Source: Sphingomonas sp.
GTDB lineage: Bacteria; Pseudomonadota; Alphaproteobacteria; Sphingomonadales; Sphingomonadaceae
DNA: 64,000 nt
Assembly (NCBI RefSeq): GCF_030145815.1
Contig: NZ_JAIXHL010000007.1
Coordinates: 1-64,000, forward strand
Direction of reading: 5' to 3'
Shown: positions 1 to 8,170 of the stretch, piece by piece
Layout of the letters: each line of letters opens with the position of its first letter
Numbering within the stretch: position 1 is the first letter of the stretch
Program-made: the position numbers and the translations under genes
The notes under the pieces: model-generated
What the model was told of the DNA's origin: nothing
The model's database searches: none
The model's input: the letters and a program-made list of their open reading frames with translations, nothing else

Positions 1-23
1 GCCTTGGCGGGCGATTTTACATT

Positions 24-80
24 GGAGGATCTGGGCTTCATCTTCGTTCCTTCGTCACTACGACGAAGCCCAGATCCTCC
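24..80. repeat. 16-bp perfect inverted repeat
   Basis: Bases 24-39 (GGAGGATCTGGGCTTC) are the exact reverse complement of 65-80, separated by a 25-base spacer. There is no T-run after it, so it does not look like a simple terminator. It lies in the stretch left of the tRNA fragment, which may belong to an integrated element. I see no convincing gene in 1-262; an open frame crossing the tRNA fragment looks spurious. Confidence 0.6.
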
Positions 81-230
81 TTAAATCACAACCTCAAATC
101 TGTGCCATTGGTGCTGACGGCGGACACGTTGCTGATGCGGACGTGCGGCGAGAGTCTCCGGTGTAACTCCGGTGAAAGTGATGTCTTTTCGTCGTTTGAT
201 TCCGATCTGTTCCGCCTTGTGGAGTTATGC

Positions 231-255
231 AAACGGCGGCTTTTCGCCGTTTTCA
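231..255 (+). terminator. Hairpin, probable terminator
   Basis: Bases 231-238 pair perfectly with 245-252 around the loop GCTTTT, and the 3' arm ends in TTTT before a C. It sits just left of the tRNA-Val fragment and could end a transcript of the element inferred to lie to the left. No matching gene is visible inside the window. Confidence 0.45.
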
Positions 256-263
256 CCTATATC

Positions 264-315
264 GCCTGTGTTGACATCGCAGGGGTCGCAAGTTCAATCC
301 TTGCCACGCCCACCA
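264..315 (+). other. 3' fragment of tRNA-Val(GAC), candidate attachment site
   Basis: This stretch folds as the 3' part of a tRNA. The anticodon stem is 266-270/278-282, the loop TTGACAT holds anticodon GAC (273-275), the variable loop is 283-287, and the T arm is 288-304 with loop TTCAATC. The 3' acceptor strand CACGCCC, discriminator A and encoded CCA end at 315. The matching 5' acceptor strand (GGGCGTG) and the D arm are absent upstream, so this is not a functional tRNA. A lone 3' tRNA half that keeps its own terminator is the usual displaced end left when an element integrates into a tRNA gene. The intact gene would then lie to the left, outside the window. A decayed tRNA pseudogene is the alternative. 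Confidence 0.75.
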
Positions 316-321
316 TGATCA

Positions 322-354
322 GGCCCGCCAGCGTACCGCGCTGGCGGGCCTTTT
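322..354 (+). terminator. Rho-independent terminator of the tRNA-Val fragment
   Basis: A perfect 12-bp GC-rich stem (322-333 with 339-350, loop TACCG) is followed by TTTTCT. It starts seven bases after the tRNA CCA, as expected for the original tRNA terminator retained next to the displaced 3' end. Confidence 0.8.
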
Positions 355-462
355 CTCGTTTGGGCGCAGCGATTTGCCACGGCCGATGCGACGAGCGGAG
401 GAGCGTTTTGCGAGCTTCGATGGTTGAGCTTTCACGGGTGGGAACACACCAGGAGAGCAGCC

Positions 463-636
463 ATGAACGAGCGTGACCAGAACCAGACCCCGGGCGGCCA
501 GCAGAACCAGCAGGGCAACCAGAATGTCGATCGCCAGCAGAATCAGCAGCCGCGCGAGCAGCAGGATCCGCAGGGCGGTCGCGGCCCGGACGAACTGACC
601 GATCAGGACGAAGGCGATGCCGATCAGCAGCGCTGA
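463..636 (+). CDS. Small Gln/Asn-rich hydrophilic protein, unknown function
   Basis: This 57-residue protein is made almost entirely of Gln, Asn, Asp, Glu, Arg, Gly and Pro, with repeated QNQQ-like units and no hydrophobic segment, so it is predicted to be disordered and cytosolic. ATG 463 is chosen because AGGAGA precedes it at suitable spacing; an upstream in-frame ATG at 424 has no such site. A strong terminator follows (657-684), making it a single-gene unit. I do not recognise a family. The low-complexity composition recalls stress-related hydrophilic proteins, but that is only a resemblance. Confidence 0.65.
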   Translation: MNERDQNQTPGGQQNQQGNQNVDRQQNQQPREQQDPQGGRGPDELTDQDEGDADQQR

Positions 637-656
637 CGGACATCTGCCACGACAGG

Positions 657-684
657 AAGGGGCCGCTGATGCGGCCCCTTTTTT
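657..684 (+). terminator. Rho-independent terminator
   Basis: A perfect 10-bp stem (657-666 with 671-680, loop TGAT) ends in a run of six T. It closes the transcript of the small Gln-rich gene and shows that the next gene starts after it. Confidence 0.85.
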
Positions 685-712
685 GTCTCTGCTGCGAAAC
701 AATTCCCATGTC

Positions 713-1561
713 ATGCGTTGGCCCGGCATGAAAAATCTGTGGTTCATCACCAACCCGCAATCCGGTTCGGCGACGCAGGAGAAATGCGCGGCGCTGGAGG
801 CGGTGTTCGAAGAGCGCGGCCTTTCGCTTGCGGGGCGCACCGGCTTTCCGGCGGATGCGATCCCGGACCCTGCGACGCTCGATGCCGCCGGGGTGGATAC
901 CGTTGTCTTGTTTGCTGGGGACGGGACGATCAACGCCGCGCTCTGCGCACTGGCGGACTGGTCCGGCGCGTTTCTGATCCTGCCCGGCGGCACGATGAAC
1001 ATGCTTGCCAAGATACTGCACGGGGATGCCGATCCGGCCGCTATCGTCCATTCGGCACATGGCTCGGCGCGCCGTGTCGCGCTGCCATTCGCCGCCGCCG
1101 GGCCGCACCGTGCCTTTGTCGGGCTGATCATCGGGCCGGCCGCACATTGGGGCCGTGCGCGCGAAGCGGCGCGGACGGGCCGGGTTGCACGGCTGGCAGG
1201 CGCGCTACGTAACGCCTGGCGGCGCACCTTCGGCCGTGGCATTCGCCTGCGCGGCATTGCCGAACTGGACCGGCGCTATCAGGCGATCTTCGTCGCTCCG
1301 ACCAAAAGCGCGCTGCAGGTCAACGCCATTGACGCGCGCGATTGGGGTGCGATTGCGGAGCTGGGCTGGACGTGGTTGACCGGCGATTGGGTTGCCGCCC
1401 GCGCCGTGACCCAGCGCAATGCGGAGCAGATCGAGCCCTATAGCAGCCGCCCGGTGCTGGCCCTGTTCGATGGCGAGCCGGTGACGCTGGCACCGGGAAC
1501 GGTGGTGCGCGCGGGCATGACCGAGCCGCGCTTTCTCGCCACAGTGCAGGGGGCGGCATGA
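713..1561 (+). CDS. Diacylglycerol/lipid kinase family protein
   Basis: The protein matches the diacylglycerol kinase catalytic domain family, which phosphorylates lipids or sphingoid bases. Visible motifs are the N-terminal strand with the ITNPQSGSA glycine loop, the nucleotide-binding GDGT motif (FAGDGTINAAL) and LPGGTMNMLAK, which corresponds to the family's PxGTxN motif. It is about 280 residues. The open frame reaches back to 617, but the terminator at 657-684 rules out that start. ATG 713 and ATG 728 are both possible and neither has a clear ribosome site. The stop overlaps the next ATG by 4 bp, so it is coupled to the phosphoesterase. The lipid substrate cannot be told from sequence. 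Confidence 0.82.
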   Translation: MRWPGMKNLWFITNPQSGSATQEKCAALEAVFEERGLSLAGRTGFPADAIPDPATLDAAGVDTVVLFAGDGTINAALCALADWSGAFLILPGGTMNMLAKILHGDADPAAIVHSAHGSARRVALPFAAAGPHRAFVGLIIGPAAHWGRAREAARTGRVARLAGALRNAWRRTFGRGIRLRGIAELDRRYQAIFVAPTKSALQVNAIDARDWGAIAELGWTWLTGDWVAARAVTQRNAEQIEPYSSRPVLALFDGEPVTLAPGTVVRAGMTEPRFLATVQGAA

Positions 1562-2286
1562 CCCGGCTGTTCCATGTCAGCGACATTCATTTTGGCGCCG
1601 AGGACCGCGCCGCGCTCGACTGGTTCGCCAATCGTGTGGCCGCCGAACAGCCGGATGCGGTGATCGTCACCGGCGACCTGACGATGCGCGCGCGGCGGGA
1701 AGAATTTGCGGCGGCGCAGGCGTGGCTGGAGGCGCTGCAGCGGCCGATCACGGTCGAGGTCGGCAATCACGACCTCCCTTACTTCAACCCCTGGGCGCGC
1801 TTCGTGACTCCCTATCGCCGCTTCAAGGCGCTGGAGCGGATGATCGAGCGCCCGCTGGCGCTGCGCGGGGTTTCGATCGTGCCGCTCAAGACGACCGCGC
1901 GTGCGCAACTGCGGCTCAACTGGTCGAAGGGCTATGTCAGCAGCCGGGCGATCGCGCGGACGCTGGCGCATCTGGCCGAAACGCCGGACGACCATGTCGT
2001 GCTGGTCGCCTGTCACCATCCGCTGGTCGAGGCGGGGACGCGCAGTACGTCGCATACGCGCGGCGGGCGCGCGGCGTTGGAAGCCTTGGCGCAGGCCGGC
2101 GCGCATGGCGTGCTGACTGGCCATGTCCATGATCCCTTCGACATCACCCACGGTACCGCCGCCGGACCGGTGCGGCTGATCGGCGCGGGCACACTATCCG
2201 AGCGCGTGCGCGATACGCGACCCTCGTTCAACGAACTCCATGTCGAGGGGGGCAGGCTCGCCACCCAGGTGCGCGAAATGCGCTGA
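1558..2286 (+). CDS. Calcineurin-like metallophosphoesterase
   Basis: A 242-residue protein with all the hallmarks of the calcineurin-like fold: D-x-H near the N terminus (SDIHFG), GDLT, GNHD, CHH and the C-terminal GHVH, which together bind a two-metal centre. The family hydrolyses phosphomono- or phosphodiesters; the substrate here is unknown. No signal peptide is seen, so it is cytosolic. It overlaps the lipid-kinase-like gene by 4 bp (ATGA), so the pair may act on a phosphorylated lipid or its headgroup. That link is inference from the operon only. Confidence 0.85.
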   Translation: MTRLFHVSDIHFGAEDRAALDWFANRVAAEQPDAVIVTGDLTMRARREEFAAAQAWLEALQRPITVEVGNHDLPYFNPWARFVTPYRRFKALERMIERPLALRGVSIVPLKTTARAQLRLNWSKGYVSSRAIARTLAHLAETPDDHVVLVACHHPLVEAGTRSTSHTRGGRAALEALAQAGAHGVLTGHVHDPFDITHGTAAGPVRLIGAGTLSERVRDTRPSFNELHVEGGRLATQVREMR

Positions 2287-2293
2287 CCAAAGA

Positions 2294-2321
2294 AAAGGCC
2301 GCCCCCGAGGGGACGGCCTTT
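2294..2321. terminator. Bidirectional terminator between convergent genes
   Basis: An 8-bp stem AAAGGCCG/CGGCCTTT (2294-2301 with 2314-2321) with an inner CCCC/GGGG pairing and A/T ends on both sides. It lies between the + strand phosphoesterase and the - strand autotransporter and can serve both. Confidence 0.7.
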
Positions 2322-2341
2322 CCATGTGCGATTGCGATAGA

Positions 2342-5300
2342 TCAGAAGCGGAAGGTGACCGATCCGCGATAGGTCTGTGCCGACAGGTCCGAACGCAGGA
2401 AGGTCGAGTCGGCCGAGACCGACAGGTCGACCGCGCCGGTGCGGAAGGTCAGACCGCCCGACACTTCGCCCCAATCCTTGTCCTGACCATTGAGCGCGAA
2501 GGCGACGTTCGCACCGGTGCCGCCGACCAGATTGGCACCGACCGTGGCCGGGCGATCGCCGAACTCATGGACATAGGTCGCGGTGACGAACGGACGCAGA
2601 CCGTCCGACTTACCGGCCACCGTCAGGCCGGCGCGACCCTGATAGCTTTCATAGTCGTTGCGATCGATGTCGAGCGCCATCGGTCCGCCCGATTCCTGCG
2701 CGCTGCCGAAATCGATCCAGGTGGTGCGCCCGGCGATCCGCGGCGCGATCTCGATCGCGTCGTTGCCGAGGTCGAAGCCAAGGCCGATTTCGGTCCCGAC
2801 GATCATCGCGCTGTCGCTGGCGCGCAGCGTGTAGTTGGTGCCGAGGAAGCCCGCCGTCCGCTGGGTCTTGACGCCGATGGCACCGGCCGTGACCTGACCG
2901 TCGAGCGTGACGCTGCCAAAGCTCTTCTTGGCATAGAGCGTCCCCTGGACCGCCTCGCCCTTCGCGCTCTGGCCGGCGAACGATGCGGTGCCGTCGGTGT
3001 CGGTATAGGTGAAGGCGAAGCCGATCAGGCTGGTGTCGCCGAGCGAGGCTTCGAGGCCCGCACCGACATACCAGCCATTGTAGCTGTCACGCCCGCCCAT
3101 GCCGGACATCGCCGCGCCATCGCCGTTCAGATAACCGCCCGAGATGAAGCCGCTCATCGTTTCGGGCAGCGCGCCCTCCTGAACCACCGGCGTGGCAGCG
3201 TCGCTGCGCACCGGGGCTGCGCCCATGGCGGGCATCAGGTTGAGCGCGGCGACCTGCACCGGACGGCCATAATGCGCCAGCGAACCGCCAAGATTGGCGG
3301 GATCGAGGCCATTGAGGCGGTTGCGGATGAAGGTCGAGTTGGCGTCGGTGGTGGCGATGCCGAGCGTCTGCGCGGTCGTTTCCGACGCCGGTGCCCAGCT
3401 GCCGAGCGTGCTGATGATCGTCGCCGCGTTCTGCAGATCGAGCGGACCGTAAAGGCCGTCGAACTTGGCCTGCTGGCTGCGGTTCTGATCGAGCAGGCGC
3501 GCCCAGGTCGAACCGATGACGTTCGATGCCGGAACGACGCTGCTGTACGTGCCCGCAGCGATGTTCAGCACGACCGAATTGGTCGAATAGGTCAGCGTCG
3601 GGCGCAGGATCGCGCTGATCGCCGCCGGCGTGTTGAACGTGCCGACGACCCCGCCTGCAGCGGTCAGGATGGTGTAGCTGTTGCCGGCGCGGAGCGTTGC
3701 GGCCGAGTAGCTGATCTGGAGATTGCCGCCGAGATTGGCCTGATTGGTCGCGCCGTTGACGACGATGCGGTCGGAAACGCCGGTCGCGCCGAGATCGACG
3801 AGGTACCCCGAACCCGACGAGAAGACGAGCCCGCCGTTGAAGGTCAGCGTGCCGGTCGTGCCGATCGTGCCCGGGGCAAAGCTGCCCAGCACGCTGGTCG
3901 TGAAGGGCGCATTGACCGTGCCCGACCCGGTGAGCAGGCCCGACAGCAGCAGATAGTCGCCGGACGATGCCAGCGTGCCGTTGTTGAGGATCGTGCCGGT
4001 GTTCTGGCGGATCTCCATCAGGCTGGTAAGCGATGCGCCGCTGGCGATGGTCAGCTGCGAGGTCGCACCCATGATGCTGAAGCGATCGACGGTGACAGTC
4101 GAATTGAGCGTGATCACGCCGGTGTTGCGCAGCGTCACGTCATAATAGCGACCGATCGCGCCGGTGGCGCGGACGCCATCGACATTGTTCGGCACAAAGC
4201 CGGTTGCACCGGGCAGGCCGTTGGCCAGCGTCGGGGCCGGTGCAACGGTGTCGGAATAGCCGGGAATCGCCTGTGGCGTGCCGGGATCCGCCGCCGCGCC
4301 GGGCGTGCCGCCGACATTGGCGACTTCCGGCGTGCTGCTCTCAGTGGCGCTTGGCGATGCGTTCGGGACGTTGTTGCGGAAGGTGCCGGTGGCGAGATCG
4401 TAGCACTCATTGGTCGTCGGGTTGTTCGACGTGCTCGGCGACTGGAAGCACAGCTCGCCAAACTCCGGACCATTGCCCGAATTCCCGCCGCCCAGATTGG
4501 TTGGCAGCCCGTTGATCAACTGGCCCCCGGCAATCACGCGATAGGCCGGATCGAGTTCGGTCACCCAGGCCGCGCCGTCTTCCCAGTTACGGTTGCCCGC
4601 CACTGCGGTGACGTAGCGATAGGGATTGTTGGCGATGATCCAGTCCCAGTACAGGAACAGCGGCTGATAGAAGCTCTGCGTCCCGTAGCTGCCGCCGGGC
4701 TGACCGCCGAAAAAGGTCGAACCGCCCGACAGCACGCCGATCACGACCGGGGTCGAGAAGGCGCGGTCGAGGATCAGCGGGCCACCCGAATCGCCGGGAC
4801 CGGTCAGACCTTCACGCGTCAGTGCGTTGTCGCGGAAACCGTTAAAGTCGCGCGGATTGGCGGTCGCCGTCCCGCGTGCGGGGTCGTCGAAATCGAGGAA
4901 ATAGAGCTGCTGCGGCCGCGACGGCGATCCAGCCGTGCCGAACAGGAATTCGTTGCGGGTGTTCAGCGACACCAGTGCGCCGAGCATGTTCTCCGCGGCA
5001 CGGCGACGGAAATTGCCGCCGCTCGCTGCGCCGGTCGTGCCGGTGCCGAAGCTGCCATAACCGCCGATATTGACGTGATAGCCGGTGCCGTTGGCCGGAT
5101 CGATCGAACCAGGGGTCGGGAGCGGCGAGAACAGCAGCGCCCAGGTCGGGACGCCGGCGGCCGGCGTGTCGAGCACGGCGGTCGCGACATCCGCTTCAAG
5201 GAAGCAGGACGTGGCAGTGGTGCACGACGATGCCGCCAGCGATGCCGGATTATAGAAGACCTGATTGATATTGTAGAAATGCTGCGCGGTGTTGCTCTGG

Positions 5301-5869
5301 AAGCGACCGGCACCGCCCGTTCCACCGAGCAGCCAGCGCACGAGCTCATCGGTCTGGCCCGCAGCATTGGCGCGCGTGTTGGTTTCAAAGCCGACGCCGA
5401 TCCCCACGCCACCCGAGTTCGCGCCATAGGCTGTCGCCGCGCGGGTGTTCACGCAGTGCGCGGCGAAAATGACCGTGCGCGGATTGATCAGCGTGCCAGT
5501 GCAAGTCCCGATGAACCCGCCGCCCGCATCGGTAATCATCTGACCGATGCCGGTGATGTTGACCGGATCATAGGCCTGCACCGGGGTGTAGCCGTTGTTG
5601 ATGGTGATATCCGGGGTCTCGACAACATCGTCGGGCGAGACAAAGCCGTTGCCGGTCGGGGTGACCACGACCTCAATCGGATCGGTGTGCGGCGTTTCGA
5701 TCGAGCCGGTCGGTGCGCCGGTATGCGGCGTCAGCGTGCTGGCGGTCAGGTCGAGCAACCCGCGCGTGACCGGTTCGTCATTCGCCAGCGCCGGCGTCGC
5801 GATCGTGCACAGGCTGAAACCCGCAGCCGACAACAGCAGCGAGGCGCGCGTAATGCGTGCAAAGTTCAT
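2342..5869 (-). CDS. Autotransporter with N-terminal trypsin-like serine protease domain
   Basis: A 1175-residue type Va autotransporter. Residues 1-30 form a Sec signal peptide ending TPALA-ND. A chymotrypsin-fold protease follows with His138 (FAAHC), Asp227 (EADVA) and Ser361 (GPGDSGGPL), all three catalytic residues present. Then comes a Thr/Gly/Asn-rich passenger with beta-helix-like repeats, and a C-terminal beta-barrel of about 280 residues ending VTFRF, the typical outer-membrane C terminus. The start at 5869 is preceded by GGGGGA; the frame runs 27 codons further upstream without such a site. It should be displayed on or released from the cell surface. The substrate is unknown. Confidence 0.88.
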   Translation of the reverse strand: MNFARITRASLLLSAAGFSLCTIATPALANDEPVTRGLLDLTASTLTPHTGAPTGSIETPHTDPIEVVVTPTGNGFVSPDDVVETPDITINNGYTPVQAYDPVNITGIGQMITDAGGGFIGTCTGTLINPRTVIFAAHCVNTRAATAYGANSGGVGIGVGFETNTRANAAGQTDELVRWLLGGTGGAGRFQSNTAQHFYNINQVFYNPASLAASSCTTATSCFLEADVATAVLDTPAAGVPTWALLFSPLPTPGSIDPANGTGYHVNIGGYGSFGTGTTGAASGGNFRRRAAENMLGALVSLNTRNEFLFGTAGSPSRPQQLYFLDFDDPARGTATANPRDFNGFRDNALTREGLTGPGDSGGPLILDRAFSTPVVIGVLSGGSTFFGGQPGGSYGTQSFYQPLFLYWDWIIANNPYRYVTAVAGNRNWEDGAAWVTELDPAYRVIAGGQLINGLPTNLGGGNSGNGPEFGELCFQSPSTSNNPTTNECYDLATGTFRNNVPNASPSATESSTPEVANVGGTPGAAADPGTPQAIPGYSDTVAPAPTLANGLPGATGFVPNNVDGVRATGAIGRYYDVTLRNTGVITLNSTVTVDRFSIMGATSQLTIASGASLTSLMEIRQNTGTILNNGTLASSGDYLLLSGLLTGSGTVNAPFTTSVLGSFAPGTIGTTGTLTFNGGLVFSSGSGYLVDLGATGVSDRIVVNGATNQANLGGNLQISYSAATLRAGNSYTILTAAGGVVGTFNTPAAISAILRPTLTYSTNSVVLNIAAGTYSSVVPASNVIGSTWARLLDQNRSQQAKFDGLYGPLDLQNAATIISTLGSWAPASETTAQTLGIATTDANSTFIRNRLNGLDPANLGGSLAHYGRPVQVAALNLMPAMGAAPVRSDAATPVVQEGALPETMSGFISGGYLNGDGAAMSGMGGRDSYNGWYVGAGLEASLGDTSLIGFAFTYTDTDGTASFAGQSAKGEAVQGTLYAKKSFGSVTLDGQVTAGAIGVKTQRTAGFLGTNYTLRASDSAMIVGTEIGLGFDLGNDAIEIAPRIAGRTTWIDFGSAQESGGPMALDIDRNDYESYQGRAGLTVAGKSDGLRPFVTATYVHEFGDRPATVGANLVGGTGANVAFALNGQDKDWGEVSGGLTFRTGAVDLSVSADSTFLRSDLSAQTYRGSVTFRF

Positions 5870-6019
5870 GATATCCCCCAATAAATCGCGTGCTGCGGTA
5901 TCGCGCACGGTGATGGGGACAGAGGCTATTGCAGTTTTGTGGCGCGTCAAGGCCCGTGCGTCGGCAGCGGCGCGTTGCGGGATCTACGATGCGCCGGAGC
6001 AACACTTGTCCGAAACGAA

Positions 6020-6047
6020 AAAGGGCGGCCCGTGCGGACCGCCCTTT
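6020..6047 (-). terminator. Terminator of the rplM-rpsI operon
   Basis: A 9-bp stem AAAGGGCGG/CCGCCCTTT (6020-6028 with 6039-6047). Read on the - strand it is followed by a T-rich tract (complement of GAAACGAAAAA). It begins about 30 bases after the rpsI stop. Confidence 0.8.
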
Positions 6048-6077
6048 CGCATTCCAAAGATCGTGCCCGAAGGTCGA

Positions 6078-6599
6078 TCAGCGCTTCGAGAACTGGAAGC
6101 TGCGGCGGGCCTTCGCCTTGCCGTACTTCTTGCGCTCGACGGCGCGCGGGTCGCGGGTCAGGAACCCGGCGGCCTTGACCGGGGCGCGGAGCACCGGCTC
6201 ATACTTGGTCAGCGCCTGAGCGATGCCGTGCTTGACCGCGCCGGCCTGGCCCGACAGGCCGCCGCCCTTGACGGTGCAGACGACGTCATACTGGCCATCA
6301 CGCTCGGCAACGCCGAACGGCTGGTTGATGACGAGACGCAGCGTCGGACGTGCGAAATAGATTTCCTGATCGCGGCCGTTGATCGTGATCTTGCCCGAAC
6401 CCGGCTTCAGCCACACGCGAGCAACGGCGTCCTTACGACGGCCGGTTGCATAAGCGCGGCCGAGCTTGTCGATTTCCTGCTGACGCAGCGGCATGGTCGA
6501 GACCGCGGGGGTCGCGACACCCGCTTCGGCGGCTTCGGAAACAGGTGCGCCGTCGGCGATCGCACCCAGATCGGAAAGGGACTGGCGATTGTCGGACAT
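6078..6599 (-). CDS. rpsI: 30S ribosomal protein S9
   Basis: A small-subunit protein whose C-terminal tail reaches the P-site tRNA. The S9 core begins near residue 48 ([15 protein letters not shown]) and ends in the typical basic tail [17 protein letters not shown]. At 173 residues it is about 40 longer than E. coli S9 because of an acidic, Ala-rich N-terminal extension, which is usual in related alphaproteobacteria as far as I recall. The start overlaps the rplM stop by one base (TAATG), so the two are translationally coupled. Confidence 0.97.
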   Translation of the reverse strand: MSDNRQSLSDLGAIADGAPVSEAAEAGVATPAVSTMPLRQQEIDKLGRAYATGRRKDAVARVWLKPGSGKITINGRDQEIYFARPTLRLVINQPFGVAERDGQYDVVCTVKGGGLSGQAGAVKHGIAQALTKYEPVLRAPVKAAGFLTRDPRAVERKKYGKAKARRSFQFSKR

Positions 6600-7078
6600 T
6601 ATGCGCCCACCTTGTTCTTGCGGCTCATGCCGGCGATGTCGAGGACCTGCGGGTTCTGCGCTTCGTGCGGATGCTCGGCGCCCTTGTAGATGCGCAGGTT
6701 GCGCATCTGCTGACGGCCCAGCGGGCCGCGCGGGATCATGCGCTCGACCGCCTTTTCCAGAACGCGCTCGGGGAAACGCCCCTCGAGCACCTTCTGCGCG
6801 GTGATTTCCTTGATGCCGCCGGCATAGCCGGTGTGCTTGTAGTACACCTTGTCCGCCAGCTTCTTGCCGGTGAAACGGACCTTGTCCGCGTTGATCACGA
6901 TGACATTGTCACCGCAATCGACGTGCGGGGTGAAGCTCGTCTTGTGCTTGCCGCGCAGGACGTTGGCGATGACGACTGCAGCGCGACCGACGACCAGATT
7001 CTCGGCATCGACGATATGCCACTTCTTTTCCACCTCGGCCGGCTTTACCGACTTGGTGGTCTTCATGAGCGCCTTCAT
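6599..7078 (-). CDS. rplM: 50S ribosomal protein L13
   Basis: An early-assembling large-subunit protein. The 159-residue sequence has the L13 landmarks [17 protein letters not shown], the central [18 protein letters not shown] and [18 protein letters not shown]. It is the first gene of the rplM-rpsI pair, the conserved order in bacteria. AGAGG lies upstream of the ATG. The 140-base gap between it and the next gene presumably holds its promoter, but I see no clear -35/-10. Confidence 0.97.
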   Translation of the reverse strand: MKALMKTTKSVKPAEVEKKWHIVDAENLVVGRAAVVIANVLRGKHKTSFTPHVDCGDNVIVINADKVRFTGKKLADKVYYKHTGYAGGIKEITAQKVLEGRFPERVLEKAVERMIPRGPLGRQQMRNLRIYKGAEHPHEAQNPQVLDIAGMSRKNKVGA

Positions 7079-7218
7079 GGGGCCAGACCTCTTGGGTTTA
7101 AATGAATGACGCCGCCTAAGCCGGAATGGCGCAGGACGGCGCGAACGGCGGCCAATTGACGAAATGGGAGTCGAAAGTCAAGCAAATGGCGGGATTGCTG
7201 ACGGGTATCTGGATACCG

Positions 7219-8160
7219 TCAGCGCTTGAGCCATTCGACGATGGTGCGGTCGCGCGGCTTGCCGTCGACCGAAACCACCACTTCGACCCGCTGCGGCAGA
7301 CCGGTCGCGAGGTCGAGCATGACGTCGGTCGCCTGCACCGCGCGCATCTGTTCGGCCTGCGCCAGCGTTTGGGCGAAGCGCGCCTTGGCGGCGGCATCGC
7401 CATTGGCACCCATCGCGCCCAGCTTTTCGAGCGTGCTCCGCATCGCGGCCCCATCGAATTCGGAGCGGAGCGTGATGCGGGCGCGTCCCGGCTCCAGCGC
7501 GGTCAGCGTGATCGTCGAATAGCGCTCGATACTGGTGCCGAGCAGGGCGACCGGAACCGTCTCGCTGCCGCTGACCGGCTGACCCAGCGTCAGCGCGTAG
7601 CCGCCCCAGCCAAAGATCGGGGCGATGTTCTTGAGGATGATGTCGGCACCGCTTTGCGCGTCGAGCCGGGCGAACATCGCGCGCGTCGATCCCAGCAGAG
7701 CGTCGATCTGCTTCTTGTCCGCGCCGCTCGCCGCGACGACCAGCGGCCGGCTTGCATCGATCGACTTCAGCATGGCCGACTGATGGGTCGGCCAGTCGCG
7801 CGTGCGCACGACCGTGCTGTCGGCATCGAGGTCGAAGGCGACCGGTGTCCCGGTAAAAGGCTGGATCATCGGGAGCAGTAGCGGGTGGCGCATCGCCGCC
7901 GGGATCGACGACGCGTCCATCCGCCAATGAGCGACAAAGGCGTCGCCGGCCCGTTCGAACCGCACTTCCTCAACCCAGCTATGCGTTTCGCCGCGCTTGG
8001 TCACGGTCAATCGGAATCGCTGGACCGAGCTCAAGGGCGGGGCGAAGCGCGTTTCGGTAGATTGCGCGGGGGCGGCCTGCGCGCGTCCCGGCGCGACTGG
8101 CTGCGTCGCCGCCGCAGCGGTCATGCCGGCCGCAGCCAGGATCAATAGCCCCCAACGCAT
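7219..8160 (-). CDS. Secreted protein of unknown function (paralogue of the broken neighbour)
   Basis: A 313-residue protein with a signal peptide (residues 1-20, MRWGLLILAAAGMTAAAAT) and no other membrane segment, so periplasmic or surface-located. No known domain is recognised. The start of the mature part (FAPPL) and the general layout resemble the reading frame at 8171-9007, which lies just upstream on the same strand. The pair therefore looks like a diverged tandem duplication; this is judged by eye. It ends in an imperfect hairpin (7197-7224) overlapping the stop codon, with no T-run. Confidence 0.7.
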   Translation of the reverse strand: MRWGLLILAAAGMTAAAATQPVAPGRAQAAPAQSTETRFAPPLSSVQRFRLTVTKRGETHSWVEEVRFERAGDAFVAHWRMDASSIPAAMRHPLLLPMIQPFTGTPVAFDLDADSTVVRTRDWPTHQSAMLKSIDASRPLVVAASGADKKQIDALLGSTRAMFARLDAQSGADIILKNIAPIFGWGGYALTLGQPVSGSETVPVALLGTSIERYSTITLTALEPGRARITLRSEFDGAAMRSTLEKLGAMGANGDAAAKARFAQTLAQAEQMRAVQATDVMLDLATGLPQRVEVVVSVDGKPRDRTIVEWLKR

Positions 8161-8170
8161 CGTCAGTCCC

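Noticed and set aside
264..315. A complete tRNA-Val gene, or one with a group I intron
   Set aside because: No 5' acceptor strand or D arm is found upstream, and the break is before the anticodon stem, not inside the anticodon loop where such introns sit.
440..464. EcfG-type promoter (GGAAC) before the Gln-rich gene
   Set aside because: GGAAC is present, but no CGTT-like -10 element at the right spacing is found before the start codon.
102..476. Open frame of 124 codons across the tRNA-Val fragment
   Set aside because: It runs through the tRNA 3' half and its terminator, has no ribosome site and no recognisable protein pattern.
2240..5884. 1214-codon frame on the + strand
   Set aside because: It is antisense to the autotransporter, Arg/Asp/Gly-rich with no domain, and a codon-bias shadow of a GC-rich gene.
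7197..7224. Terminator at the end of the 7219-8160 gene
   Set aside because: The hairpin has a bulge, overlaps the stop codon and lacks a T-run, so I did not list it as a terminator.
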